Below are positions 43,609 through 52,312 of a DNA stretch of 64,000 nt, piece by piece. Both the position numbers and the translations under genes were made by a program. Every line of letters begins with the position of its first letter. Positions within the stretch are counted from its first letter, which is position 1. The stretch spans positions 146,363 to 210,362 of the forward strand of contig JACVCO010000006.1 in assembly GCA_016741995.1 (NCBI GenBank), written 5' to 3'. The notes under the pieces are model-generated. The model made no database searches and was not told the origin of the DNA. It saw only the letters and a program-made list of their open reading frames with translations. The stretch is from Hydrogenophaga sp. (GTDB lineage Bacteria; Pseudomonadota; Gammaproteobacteria; Burkholderiales; Burkholderiaceae_C).

Positions 43609-44519
43609 CGGCGCCCGTGCGCGTCGTCATCGCCAACCCGCGCGCGCAAGGCGGCCAGGCCGCGCGCCTGCTGCCCGCGCTGCGCGACGCCCTGCCCCCG
43701 GGCGTCGAGTTGCACACGCCCGACCGCATCGACGCCGCGCTCACGCTGTTGCGCGCCCTGCCCGAAGGCTCGCGCGTGGTGGCCGTGGGCGGTGATGGCA
43801 CGCTGCACCGCTGGTTGCCCGCGCTGCTGGAGCGCGACCACGAACTCGGCGTGGTGCCCCTGGGCAGCGGCAACGACACGGCACGCGCCCTGGGCTTGCG
43901 CCACGGCAGCCCGCTGATCTGGCTCACGCACGCGCTCAACGGGCCGCCGAGCTTCATGGACACCGGCCTGGCCACCTGGCACGACACGCTGGGCGAACGC
44001 CGCGACACGCCCTTCCTCTCCAGCCTGAGCGCGGGCTTCGACGCCGCCGTGGTGGCGCGCGCCCTCACCGGGCCGGGCCGCCTGCGCGGCAAGCCACGCT
44101 ACCTGTGGGCCACGCTGCGCGAGCTGGCGGCGCTGCGCACCTGGAACATCGACGTGACCGTGGACGGGCGCCACCGCCACGACGGCCCGGCGCTGTTCGC
44201 GGCCACGCTGAACACCCCCACGTTCGGCAGCGGCATGCCGGCCACGCCCGGCGCGCGCACGCACGACGGCCTGCTCAACCTGCTGCTGGCCGGACCGTTC
44301 ACACGCCTGGGTGCGCTCGGCATGCTGCCGCGCCTGCTGATGGGATGGCACCTGGGCCACCCGCGCATCCACACCCAGGCCTTCGAGCAGATGACCGTGC
44401 TCGGCCGCGGCGATCTGCCGCTGGCGGCCGACGGTGAATGGCTGGGCCAGGCGCGCTCGTTCACGGCCGCGGTGCGGCCGTCGTCGCTGCGCGTGATCAG
44501 GGCGCCGGGCTCGGGCTGA
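43605..44519 (+). CDS. Diacylglycerol kinase-family lipid kinase
   Basis: Protein of 304 residues in the DAGK catalytic-domain/YegS group, phosphorylating a lipid such as diacylglycerol with ATP. It has [11 protein letters not shown] at the start, nucleotide motif VGGDGTLHR (Gly62-Thr66 core), [15 protein letters not shown] and SAGFDAAVV, and a later beta-rich domain. I chose GTG 43605, which overlaps the icmF stop (GTGA) and suggests coupling; GTG 43617 is an alternative. The end overlaps the convergent DUF6352 gene by 23 bases. A role recycling diacylglycerol, perhaps competing with the wax ester/TAG synthase, is inference. Confidence 0.87.
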   Translation: MTAPVRVVIANPRAQGGQAARLLPALRDALPPGVELHTPDRIDAALTLLRALPEGSRVVAVGGDGTLHRWLPALLERDHELGVVPLGSGNDTARALGLRHGSPLIWLTHALNGPPSFMDTGLATWHDTLGERRDTPFLSSLSAGFDAAVVARALTGPGRLRGKPRYLWATLRELAALRTWNIDVTVDGRHRHDGPALFAATLNTPTFGSGMPATPGARTHDGLLNLLLAGPFTRLGALGMLPRLLMGWHLGHPRIHTQAFEQMTVLGRGDLPLAADGEWLGQARSFTAAVRPSSLRVIRAPGSG

Positions 44520-45618
44520 GCGCGTCGGCCAGCGGCAGGTTGAGCAGCAGGTTCTGCGGCTTGAGCCGCAACAGGCCTTGCTCGTTGATCGCCAGACCCA
44601 GGTAGACCGGCTTGCCGCGCAAGTCCTCGCGCTGCTGCGCGGGGTCGGCAAAGCGCAGGCGGAACAGGCTGATCAGGCGCTGCTGGCGCGACTCGCTCAG
44701 CGTCTTGCCCTGGTACAGGTCGTTGAGCAGCGCGGTGGCTTCGGCGTCGAGCCCGATGTGCCAGCGCCACGCGGGGTCGTCCACACGCGACAGCGGCTCG
44801 ATCGTGACCTGCACGCCGTGCAGGTGCGTCACCCAGCGCTGCAGCACGGTGGCCAGCGCCTTCAGGCCCGACTGCGCGCGGTTCATGCTGAGCACCAGGC
44901 CGTGCGGCAGTTCCTGCTGCACGGTGTGGGTGAGGTCGAGCACGAAGCCGTACCCGCCACCGGCCTGCGTGAGCTTGTCGAGGTAGGCGGTGGCGTTGTC
45001 GCTGCCCAGCACCTGCAGGTCGACCCCGCGCAGCGTGGCACCGGCCTGCTTGAGCAACGCGCCCATGCTGCCCAGCCCCGCGGTGTCGTTCAGGTGGTCC
45101 AGCGTTTCGGCATCGCCGGCCAGCACGCGGCCGCCGTGCAGTTGCACGCGCTGGCGGCGAAACAGCAGCTCGGCCGCGCGCCACACCGGGGCGTCGTGTT
45201 CGTTGCCGAGCATGCGCACGGCGATGGCCTGCACCAGCAGATCCAGGAACAGCGGTGGCAGCGCCACCGTGCCGGCCTCGAAGAAGCCGGCCCAGGCGGC
45301 CTCCAGCGTGCCGGCGCGCTGCACCGCGTCGCGCAGGCGCAGGAAGTGGCGCCAGTTCTCGCGCACGTCGGCATCGGCCACGGCCTCCACCTGGCCGGCG
45401 ATGACGCTGCGCAAGGGGTCGTCGAGCAAGGCCTGGTGCAGCGCGCGTTCGGCCACGCACGATTCGGGCACCGGCGCGAGTTCGGGGCGTTGCAGCCAGG
45501 CCCGCCAGTAATCGGGCGTGGGGCGGTGCCAGCCGCGTGCGTCGGCTTGCAGGTGGCGGGCGCCACAGGCGGGCCAGGCGGCGTGCGCCGGGGGCGCGGC
45601 AAAGGTGTCTGTTGTCAT
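44497..45618 (-). CDS. Conserved hypothetical protein (DUF6352-like)
   Basis: Cytoplasmic protein of 373 residues with no signal peptide or membrane segment. I believe it belongs to the DUF6352 family of Burkholderiales, but no function is known to me. It opens HAAWPACGARHLQADARGWHRPTPDYWRAWLQRPELAPVPESC and has a conserved middle (ELLFRRQRVQLHGGRVLAGDAETLDHL, then TAYLDKLTQAGGGYGFVLDLTHTVQQELPHGL). No catalytic motif stands out. ATG 45618 lies 23 bases after a -10-like CACAAT shared back to back with the arginase promoter. Its 3' end overlaps the lipid kinase gene. Confidence 0.75.
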   Translation of the reverse strand: MTTDTFAAPPAHAAWPACGARHLQADARGWHRPTPDYWRAWLQRPELAPVPESCVAERALHQALLDDPLRSVIAGQVEAVADADVRENWRHFLRLRDAVQRAGTLEAAWAGFFEAGTVALPPLFLDLLVQAIAVRMLGNEHDAPVWRAAELLFRRQRVQLHGGRVLAGDAETLDHLNDTAGLGSMGALLKQAGATLRGVDLQVLGSDNATAYLDKLTQAGGGYGFVLDLTHTVQQELPHGLVLSMNRAQSGLKALATVLQRWVTHLHGVQVTIEPLSRVDDPAWRWHIGLDAEATALLNDLYQGKTLSESRQQRLISLFRLRFADPAQQREDLRGKPVYLGLAINEQGLLRLKPQNLLLNLPLADALSPSPAP

Positions 45619-45640
45619 GGGTACGGGGTGAACGGGCGCG

Positions 45641-45662
45641 ATTGTGCGGCAGTGGCCACAAT
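45641..45662. promoter_or_regulatory. Divergent -10-like elements between the DUF6352-like and arginase genes
   Basis: ATTGTG-N10-CACAAT forms an inverted repeat in which each arm reads CACAAT toward its own gene. On the plus strand CACAAT (45657-45662) is 8 bases before arginase ATG 45671 with no ribosome site. On the minus strand CACAAT ends at 45641, 22 bases before ATG 45618. Confidence 0.45.
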
Positions 45663-45670
45663 AGGCCGCC

Positions 45671-46600
45671 ATGCAGACCGACATCACCCTCATCGGCGTG
45701 CCCACCGACATCGGCGCCGGCGCGCGCGGCGCCTCCATGGGCCCCGAGGCCTTGCGCGTGGCCGGCCTGGGCGAGGTGCTGGCCGCGCAGGGCCTGCGCG
45801 TGCTCGACCGCGGCAACCTGAGCGGGCCGGCCAACCCCTGGCAGGCGCCCGAGAACGGCTACCGCCACCTGGGCGAGGTGGTGGCGTGGAACGCCACCCT
45901 GCACGAGGCCGTGTTTGCCGAACTCCAGCAAGGCCACCTGCCCATCGTGCTGGGCGGTGACCATTGCCTGGGCCTGGGTTCGATCAGCGCCGTGGCCCGC
46001 CACTGCCGTGCCCGCGGAAAGAAACTGCGCGTACTCTGGCTCGACGCGCACGCCGACTTCAACACCGCGGCGCTCACGCCCAGCGGCAACATCCACGGCA
46101 TGCCGGTGGCCCTGCTCTGCGGCCTGGGGCCGGCCGAGCTCACGGGCATCGGTGGCACCACGCCGGCCATCACGCCCGACCAGGTGCGACAGATCGGCAT
46201 CCGCAGCGTGGACCCGGGCGAAAAACGCCTGGTGCACGAGCACGGGTTGGAGGTGTTCGACATGCGCTACATCGACGAGATGGGCATGCGCCACACCATG
46301 GAACAGGCGCTGCTCGGCGTGGACGACAACACCCACCTGCACGTGAGCTTCGACGTCGACTTCCTCGACCCCGAGATCGCGCCCGGCGTGGGCACCACCG
46401 TGCCCGGCGGCCCCACCTACCGCGAAGCGCAGCTGTGCATGGAAATGATCGCGGACACGGGGCGCCTGGCCTCGCTCGACGTGATGGAACTCAACCCCGC
46501 GCTCGACGTGCGCAACCGCACCGCGGTGCTCGCGGTCGACCTGATCGAAAGCCTGTTCGGCAAATCCACGCTGATGCGAAAACAGGCGCCGCGCGCCTGA
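45671..46600 (+). CDS. rocF: Arginase
   Basis: Ureohydrolase of 309 residues converting arginine to ornithine and urea with two Mn ions. The metal ligands are in GGDHC (His98), DAHADF (Asp125, His127, Asp129) and SFDVDFLDP (two Asp). GNIHGMPVALLCG and LDVMELNPALDVRNRTAVLAVDLIESLFG are arginase rather than agmatinase features. ATG 45671 follows a -10-like hexamer without a ribosome site, so a leaderless mRNA is possible. Arginine breakdown here is separate from argB at 11116. The final stop is 9 bases from the convergent GMC gene end. Confidence 0.93.
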   Translation: MQTDITLIGVPTDIGAGARGASMGPEALRVAGLGEVLAAQGLRVLDRGNLSGPANPWQAPENGYRHLGEVVAWNATLHEAVFAELQQGHLPIVLGGDHCLGLGSISAVARHCRARGKKLRVLWLDAHADFNTAALTPSGNIHGMPVALLCGLGPAELTGIGGTTPAITPDQVRQIGIRSVDPGEKRLVHEHGLEVFDMRYIDEMGMRHTMEQALLGVDDNTHLHVSFDVDFLDPEIAPGVGTTVPGGPTYREAQLCMEMIADTGRLASLDVMELNPALDVRNRTAVLAVDLIESLFGKSTLMRKQAPRA

Positions 46601-46608
46601 GCCTGCCC

Positions 46609-48282
46609 TCAGCCGTGGGCGACGGGTTCGCGGCGTTCGATCGCGACCGGCGCAGCCACGGTACGGCGCGCGGCGCGGATCATGTCCACCGCCTTCTCCG
46701 CCACCATGATCACGGGCGCGTTGGTGTTGCCACCCACGATGCGCGGCATCACCGAGGCGTCGACCACGCGCAGGCCCTGCACACCGTGCACGCGCAGTTC
46801 GTGGTCCACCACGGCGTCGGCGCCCGGGCCCATGCGGCAGGTGCCCACGGGGTGGTAGATGGTGTCGGCGTGGCCGCGGATGAACTGCTCGATCTGCGCA
46901 TCGCTCTGCGCGTCGATCGACGCGCGCGCCTCGGTGCCGCCGAAGCGCGCCAGCGCGGGCTGCTGCAACAGCTGGCGCATGAGCTTGAAGCCGCGCACCA
47001 GGCGCGCCATGTCGTCCGGGTCCTGCAGAAAAGCCGGGTCGATCAGCGGCGCCACCTGCGGGTCGCGGCTGGCCAGGCGCAGCGTGCCGCGGCTCCTGGG
47101 GCGCAGCAGGCACACGTGGCACGAGTAGCCGTGGCCGAACACCGTCTTGCGGCCATGGTCCACGAGCTTGCCGATCACGAAGTGCAATTGCAGATCGGGC
47201 ACCGCTTCGTCGGGCTTGCTCTTGATGAAGCCCCCCGACTCGGCGAAGTTGGTGGTGAGCAGGCCCGTGCGGGCACGGCGCCATTCGGCGATGCCGCGCA
47301 AGGCATTGAGCACCCCTTTGAACGACAGGCCGAACAGCTCGGTGGCGCGCGGCGCGTTGACCACCTGCACCACGTCCACATGGTCGTGCAGGTTCTGCCC
47401 CACGCCGGGCAACGCGTGCACGGTGCGGATGCCGTGTTCCTGCAGGTGATCCGCCGGGCCGATGCCCGAGAGCATGAGCAGCTGCGGCGAGCCGAACGCG
47501 CCCGCGCTGAGCACCACCTCGCCGCCGTCGCGGCAGCGTGCGGTCTGCAGCGGGCCGCGGCCGCCCTGGGCGCGGTACTCCACCGCCACCGCACGCGGTG
47601 ATGCGCCGGCTTCGTCGTCCATCACCACGCGCATCACGAGCGCATCGGTGATCACCGTGAGGTTGGGCCGGCCCAGGTGCGGCGTGAGGTAGGCCTTGGC
47701 GGCGCTGAAGCGCTCACCGTCCTTGTGCGTCACCTGGTAGGGGCCCACGCCTTCTTGTTCGGCACCGTTGAAATCGGGGTTGACCGGGTAACCCGCCTCA
47801 CGGCCGGCCGCCACGAAGTGCGCGCCGAACGGGTTGGGGCTGGTGAGGTCTTTCACGTTGAGCGGGCCACCCGTGCCGTGCAAGGCATCGGCACCGCGCT
47901 CGTTGTGCTCGGCCCGTTTGAAGTAGGGCAACACGTCGGCCCAGGCCCAGCCCGGGTTGCCCTCGGCGGCCCAGGCGTCGTAATCGCTCGCGTGGCCGCG
48001 CGCATAGATCATGGCGTTGACCGAGCTCGAACCGCCCAGCACCTTGCCGCGCGGCTGGTAGCCGCGCCGCCCGTTCAGGCCCGCCTGCGGCACCGTCTCC
48101 AGGCACCAGTTGGCCTGCCCGTTCTTCGCCAGCACAGCCAGGCCCGCGGGGCAGTGGATGAGCACGCTGCGGTCGCCGGGGCCCGCTTCGATGAGGGCCA
48201 CGCGCAGGGCCGGGTCTTCGCTGAGCCGGCCGGCCAGCACGCAGCCGGCCGAGCCGCCGCCCACGATGATCACGTCAAACAT
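46609..48282 (-). CDS. GMC family FAD oxidoreductase (choline/alcohol dehydrogenase-like)
   Basis: Flavoprotein of 557 residues oxidising an alcohol. FAD motif DVIIVGGGSAGCVLAGRLSED is at the N-terminus, followed by GMC signature 1 (RGKVLGGSSSVNAMIYARG), signature 2 (GAFGSPQLLMLSGIGP), and catalytic block YHPVGTCRMG, with the usual His pair near the C-terminus (MPRIVGGNTNAPVIMVAEKAVD). GGAG precedes ATG 48282. Related enzymes include choline dehydrogenase BetA and AlkJ-type alcohol dehydrogenases. No betB or regulator is adjacent, so an aliphatic alcohol is as likely as choline. Fatty alcohol use would fit the window but is unproven. Confidence 0.9.
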   Translation of the reverse strand: MFDVIIVGGGSAGCVLAGRLSEDPALRVALIEAGPGDRSVLIHCPAGLAVLAKNGQANWCLETVPQAGLNGRRGYQPRGKVLGGSSSVNAMIYARGHASDYDAWAAEGNPGWAWADVLPYFKRAEHNERGADALHGTGGPLNVKDLTSPNPFGAHFVAAGREAGYPVNPDFNGAEQEGVGPYQVTHKDGERFSAAKAYLTPHLGRPNLTVITDALVMRVVMDDEAGASPRAVAVEYRAQGGRGPLQTARCRDGGEVVLSAGAFGSPQLLMLSGIGPADHLQEHGIRTVHALPGVGQNLHDHVDVVQVVNAPRATELFGLSFKGVLNALRGIAEWRRARTGLLTTNFAESGGFIKSKPDEAVPDLQLHFVIGKLVDHGRKTVFGHGYSCHVCLLRPRSRGTLRLASRDPQVAPLIDPAFLQDPDDMARLVRGFKLMRQLLQQPALARFGGTEARASIDAQSDAQIEQFIRGHADTIYHPVGTCRMGPGADAVVDHELRVHGVQGLRVVDASVMPRIVGGNTNAPVIMVAEKAVDMIRAARRTVAAPVAIERREPVAHG

Positions 48283-48434
48283 TCGGTGTCTCCCATGTCG
48301 CTGCAGCGCAGCATGGCTGCGCGACAATCGGCGGCCAAGGTAGCACGGTGCGCGCCCTGCGGTGTAGGCAGCCGCGCCTAGCCGAGACACCCCCGCGACG
48401 CGGGTTTCCCCTCATCTCCACACGAGGTTTTCGC

Positions 48435-49292
48435 ATGAGCAGCAACAGCATCCAGACCGTCGGCATCATCGGCTCGGGCACCATGGGCAACGGCATCGCC
48501 CAGGCCTGCGCCACCAGCGGCATCCGCGTGGTCATGGTCGACATCGCGCAGGCCGCGCTCGACAAGGGCCTGGCCACCGTGTCGGGCAGCCTGGACCGGC
48601 TCATCAAGAAAGAGAAGCTCACGGCCGAAGGCAAAGCCCAGGCGCTCGCGCTCATCAAAACCAGCACGAACTACGAGGACCTGAAAGGCGCGCAGCTCGT
48701 GATCGAGGCCGCGACCGAGAACGAAGGCCTGAAGGTCAAGATCCTGCAACAGCTCGACGCACTGCTCGCGCCCGATGTGATCGTGGCCACCAACACCAGC
48801 TCGATCAGCATCACCAAACTGGCCGCCGCCACGCAGCGCGCCGACCGCTTCATCGGCATGCACTTCTTCAACCCCGTGCCCATGATGGCGCTGGTGGAGA
48901 TCATCCGTGGCCTGCAGACCAGCGACGCCACGCACGACACCGTGAAGGCCCTGGCCGAAGCGCTGGGCAAATCGCCGATCACCGTGAAGAACGCGCCGGG
49001 CTTCGTGGTCAACCGCATCCTCGTGCCCATGATCAACGAGGCCTTCTTCGTGCTGGCCGAAGGCATCGCCACGCCGGAAGACATCGACGCCGGCATGAAG
49101 CTCGGCACCAACCAGCCGATCGGCCCGCTCGCGCTGGCCGACATGATCGGCCTGGACGTGTGCCTGGCCGTGATGAACGTCTACATGGCCGAGTTCAACG
49201 ACAGCAAGTACCGCCCTGCCCCGCTGCTGAAGGAGATGGTGGCCGCGGGCTGGCTGGGGCGCAAGACGGGGCGCGGGGTGTACACCTACTGA
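48435..49292 (+). CDS. 3-hydroxybutyryl-CoA dehydrogenase
   Basis: Monofunctional dehydrogenase of 285 residues (hbd/PaaH type) interconverting 3-hydroxybutyryl-CoA and acetoacetyl-CoA. NAD motif GIIGSGTMGNGIAQ is at 9-22, with IEAATENEGLKVKILQQLDALL and the catalytic-His block FIGMHFFNPVPMMALVEIIRGLQTS. The C-terminal domain has GFVVNRILVPMINEAFFVL and DIDAGMKLGTNQPIGPLALADMIGLD. ATG 48435 is preceded by AGG at 8 bases. It is divergent from the GMC gene across 152 bases. It may serve butyryl-CoA and PHA-related metabolism along with IcmF. Confidence 0.93.
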   Translation: MSSNSIQTVGIIGSGTMGNGIAQACATSGIRVVMVDIAQAALDKGLATVSGSLDRLIKKEKLTAEGKAQALALIKTSTNYEDLKGAQLVIEAATENEGLKVKILQQLDALLAPDVIVATNTSSISITKLAAATQRADRFIGMHFFNPVPMMALVEIIRGLQTSDATHDTVKALAEALGKSPITVKNAPGFVVNRILVPMINEAFFVLAEGIATPEDIDAGMKLGTNQPIGPLALADMIGLDVCLAVMNVYMAEFNDSKYRPAPLLKEMVAAGWLGRKTGRGVYTY

Positions 49293-49329
49293 CGGTGGCC
49301 CCGCACGCACCGGGGCATTGACGCGCGCC

Positions 49330-49335
49330 TACCAT
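49330..49335 (+). promoter_or_regulatory. -10-like element 7 bases before gor
   Basis: TACCAT precedes ATG 49343 by 7 bases with no Shine-Dalgarno sequence between, so transcription would start at or next to the codon. Confidence 0.4.
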
Positions 49336-49342
49336 CACGCCC

Positions 49343-50734
49343 ATGAGCGCACATCACTTCGATCTCTTCGTCATCGGCGGTGGCAGTGGCGGCGTGCGGG
49401 CCGCGCGCATGGCCGCGCAGCGTGGCCTGCGCGTGGCGCTGGCCGAGGTGCTGGGCACCGACGGCCTGGGCGGCACCTGCGTCAACGTGGGCTGCATTCC
49501 CAAGAAGCTCTACAGCTACGCCGCGCACTACAGCGAGGCGTTCGAGGAGGCGCGTGGCTTCGGCTGGCGCGTGGGAGAAACGGCGTTCGACTGGGCCACG
49601 CTCAAGGCCAACCGGGCGAGGGAGATATCGCGCCTGAACGGCGTGTACGCCAACCTGCTCAAGGGCTCGGGCGTCACGCAGCTTGATGGCTTCGCGCGCT
49701 TCGCCGGGCCGAACGAGATCGACTTCAGCCCCAGCGACAAGAGCGCCACGCAACGCTTCACCGCGAAGCACATCCTCATCGCCACCGGCGGCACGCCCAG
49801 CGTGCCCGACATCGAAGGCCGCGAGCACGTGGTGGTGAGCGACGCGATGTTCGACCTCGAGACCTTCCCGCAGCGCCTCGTGATCGTGGGCGGCGGCTAC
49901 ATCGCGAGCGAGTTCGCGTCCATCTTCAACGGCCTGGGCTCGAAGGTCACGCAGCTCTACCGCAGCGAGCAGATTCTGCGCGGCTTCGACGACGACATCC
50001 GCCACTTCGCCGCGGCCGAAATCGCCAAGGCCGGTGTGGACCTGCGCCTGAACACCGACGTGCAGCGCGTCGAGCGCACACCGCAAGGCCTGCGCGTGCA
50101 CACCACCACTGGCGCGGTCATCGAGGCCGACACCGTGCTCTACGCCACCGGCCGCGTGCCGCTCACGCGCGGCCTGGGCGTGGAGCGCGCGGGCGTGGCG
50201 CTGGGTGACAAGGGCGAGGTGCGGGTGGACGCGCACTACCGCACCAACGTGCCCCACATCCTGGCCGTGGGCGACGTGACGAGCCGTGTGCAACTCACGC
50301 CGGTGGCGCTGGGCGAGGCCATGGTGGTGGTCGACCAGCTCTGCGGCCCCGCACCGGGCAAGGCCGCGCGCGACATGAGCTACGACTTCATCCCCACCGC
50401 GGTGTTCACGCAACCGAGCATCGGCACGGTGGGCCTGACCGAAGCCCAAGCGCGCGAACGCTTCGGCGACGTGACCCTCTTCCGCAGCGAATTCAAGGCA
50501 CTCAGGCACACCCTGTCGGGCCGCAGCGAACGCACGCTGATGAAGCTGGTGGTGGACACGAAAACCGACCGCGTGGTGGGCCTGCACATGGTGGGCGCCG
50601 AGGCCGGCGAGATCGTGCAGGGCTTCGCGGTTGCGCTCAAGGCCGGGGCCACCAAGGCCGTGTTCGACAGCACCATCGGCATCCACCCCACCGCCGCCGA
50701 AGAGTTCGTGACGATGCGCGAGCCGGTCAGGTAA
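49343..50734 (+). CDS. gor: Glutathione-disulfide reductase
   Basis: NADPH-dependent flavoenzyme of 463 residues keeping glutathione reduced. It has FAD motif GGGSGGVRAARMAA, redox disulfide GGTCVNVGCIPKKL (Cys46, Cys51), NADPH site VIVGGGYIASEFASIFNGLGSKVTQLYRSEQILRGFD, and C-terminal HPTAAEEFVTMREP with the catalytic His-Glu pair. The Arg after the second NADPH loop favours NADPH. The preceding stop is 50 bases away; a -10-like TACCAT lies 7 bases before ATG 49343. The enzyme is ordinary in sequence and length. Confidence 0.93.
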   Translation: MSAHHFDLFVIGGGSGGVRAARMAAQRGLRVALAEVLGTDGLGGTCVNVGCIPKKLYSYAAHYSEAFEEARGFGWRVGETAFDWATLKANRAREISRLNGVYANLLKGSGVTQLDGFARFAGPNEIDFSPSDKSATQRFTAKHILIATGGTPSVPDIEGREHVVVSDAMFDLETFPQRLVIVGGGYIASEFASIFNGLGSKVTQLYRSEQILRGFDDDIRHFAAAEIAKAGVDLRLNTDVQRVERTPQGLRVHTTTGAVIEADTVLYATGRVPLTRGLGVERAGVALGDKGEVRVDAHYRTNVPHILAVGDVTSRVQLTPVALGEAMVVVDQLCGPAPGKAARDMSYDFIPTAVFTQPSIGTVGLTEAQARERFGDVTLFRSEFKALRHTLSGRSERTLMKLVVDTKTDRVVGLHMVGAEAGEIVQGFAVALKAGATKAVFDSTIGIHPTAAEEFVTMREPVR

Positions 50735-50765
50735 GACCCCACGCTCCGCCGCTGCCCAAGGCGTA

Positions 50766-50771
50766 CACAAT
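50766..50771 (+). promoter_or_regulatory. -10-like element 6 bases before amn
   Basis: CACAAT (in TACACAAT) precedes ATG 50778 by 6 bases with no ribosome site, which would place the transcription start exactly at the start codon. Confidence 0.45.
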
Positions 50772-50777
50772 AGGCCC

Positions 50778-52286
50778 ATGCAGCGATCGCCCGACTTCAC
50801 CGCTCCGCGTTTTTTCGACGACCCCGATGCCGCGCTCGACCAGGTGCGCCGCATCTACCAGCAGAGCGTGGATTTCCTGCGCAAGGCGCTGCATGACTAC
50901 GTGGACGGCGCCGACTTCCATGGCGTGCGCGTGCGCGCGTGCTACCCCTTCGTGCGCTTTCACACCCACAGCAACCTGCGCCTGGGCGACGGCGCCGACG
51001 AGCTCGGCCTCAAGCGCCTGAGCTACGGCTTCGTGGCCGGCCCCGGCCGCTACGAGACCACGCTCACGCGGCCCGACCTGTACAACGACTACTACCGCGA
51101 GCAGTTCCGCCTGCTGCTGGCCAACCACGGCGGCGAGCTGGAGGTCGGCACCAGCACCCAGCCGATCCCGATCCACTTCTCCTTCGCCGAAAACGACCAC
51201 GTGGAAGGCCAGATGGGTGTGGAACGCCGCGCCTTCATGCGCGACGTGTTCGACCTGCCCGACCTCAACGCCATGGACGACGGCATTGCCAACGGAACCT
51301 ACGAACCCGGCCCCGGCGAGCCACACCCGCTGGCCCTGTTCACCGCACCGCGGGTGGACTATTCGCTGCAGCGCATGCGGCACTACACCGGCACCTCGCC
51401 CGACTGGTTCCAGAACTTCGTGTTGTTCACCAACTACCAGTTCTACATCGACGAGTTCATCAAGCTCGGCCACGCCGAGATGGCCAAGCCCGACAGCCCT
51501 TACGTTGCCTTCATCGAACCAGGCAACGTGGTCACGCGCCGCACCGGCCTGCCGCACGAACCCGGCGACGAACTCGGCCACGCGCCACCGCGCCTGCCGC
51601 AGATGCCGGGCTACCACCTCATGCGCGAAGACCGCAGCGGCATCACCATGGTCAACATCGGCGTGGGCCCGGCCAACGCCAAAAACATCACCGACCACAT
51701 CGCCGTGTTGCGCCCGCACGCTTGGCTGATGCTCGGCCACTGCGCCGGCCTCCGCACCACGCAGCAACTGGGCGACTACGTGCTGGCCCACGCCTACGTA
51801 CGCGAAGACCACGTGCTCGACGAGGAACTGCCGCTGTGGGTGCCCATCCCCGCGCTCGCCGAGATCCAGCTCGCGCTGGAGGCCGCGGTGGCCGACGTGA
51901 CCGGTGTGGCCCCGCAGGAACTCAAGCGCATCATGCGCACCGGCACCGTGGCCAGCACCGACAACCGCAACTGGGAACTGCTGCCGAACAACATGCCGCA
52001 ACGGCGCTTCTCGCAATCGCGCGCGGTCGCGCTCGACATGGAGTCCGCCACCATCGCCGCCAACGGCTTCCGCTTCCGCGTGCCCTATGGCACCCTGCTG
52101 TGCGTGAGCGACAAGCCGCTGCACGGCGAGATCAAGCTGCCAGGCATGGCCAACCACTTCTACCGCGAGCGCGTCGATCAGCACCTGCGCATCGGCATCC
52201 GCGCGGTGGAGCGGCTGCGCACCGGTGGTGTGGATCAGTTGCACAGCCGCAAGCTGCGCAGCTTCGCCGAGGTGGCGTTCCAGTAA
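50778..52286 (+). CDS. amn: AMP nucleosidase
   Basis: Enzyme of 502 residues splitting AMP into adenine and ribose 5-phosphate, regulating the AMP pool. An N-terminal regulatory domain (about 1-170, with DYVDGADFHGVRVRACYPFVRFHTHSN) precedes a nucleoside-phosphorylase-like catalytic domain with DRSGITMVNIGVGPANAKNITDHIAVLRPHAWLMLGHCAGLR and RAVALDMESATIAANGFRFRVPYGTLLCVSDKPLHGEIKLPG, which holds the purine-binding Asp and Glu. Length fits the long proteobacterial type. It may start as a leaderless message. It is followed 26 bases later by the xanthine dehydrogenase-family gene, with its own ribosome site. Confidence 0.92.
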   Translation: MQRSPDFTAPRFFDDPDAALDQVRRIYQQSVDFLRKALHDYVDGADFHGVRVRACYPFVRFHTHSNLRLGDGADELGLKRLSYGFVAGPGRYETTLTRPDLYNDYYREQFRLLLANHGGELEVGTSTQPIPIHFSFAENDHVEGQMGVERRAFMRDVFDLPDLNAMDDGIANGTYEPGPGEPHPLALFTAPRVDYSLQRMRHYTGTSPDWFQNFVLFTNYQFYIDEFIKLGHAEMAKPDSPYVAFIEPGNVVTRRTGLPHEPGDELGHAPPRLPQMPGYHLMREDRSGITMVNIGVGPANAKNITDHIAVLRPHAWLMLGHCAGLRTTQQLGDYVLAHAYVREDHVLDEELPLWVPIPALAEIQLALEAAVADVTGVAPQELKRIMRTGTVASTDNRNWELLPNNMPQRRFSQSRAVALDMESATIAANGFRFRVPYGTLLCVSDKPLHGEIKLPGMANHFYRERVDQHLRIGIRAVERLRTGGVDQLHSRKLRSFAEVAFQ

Positions 52287-52312
52287 ATCAGTGAGCCGAA
52301 AGGGAGGTCCGC

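Noticed and set aside
44099..47284. Minus-strand open frame of 1061 codons across the lipid kinase, DUF6352-like and arginase genes
   Set aside because: Its sequence is low-complexity Arg/Ala/His/Gly and it crosses three well-supported genes, so it is a GC artefact.
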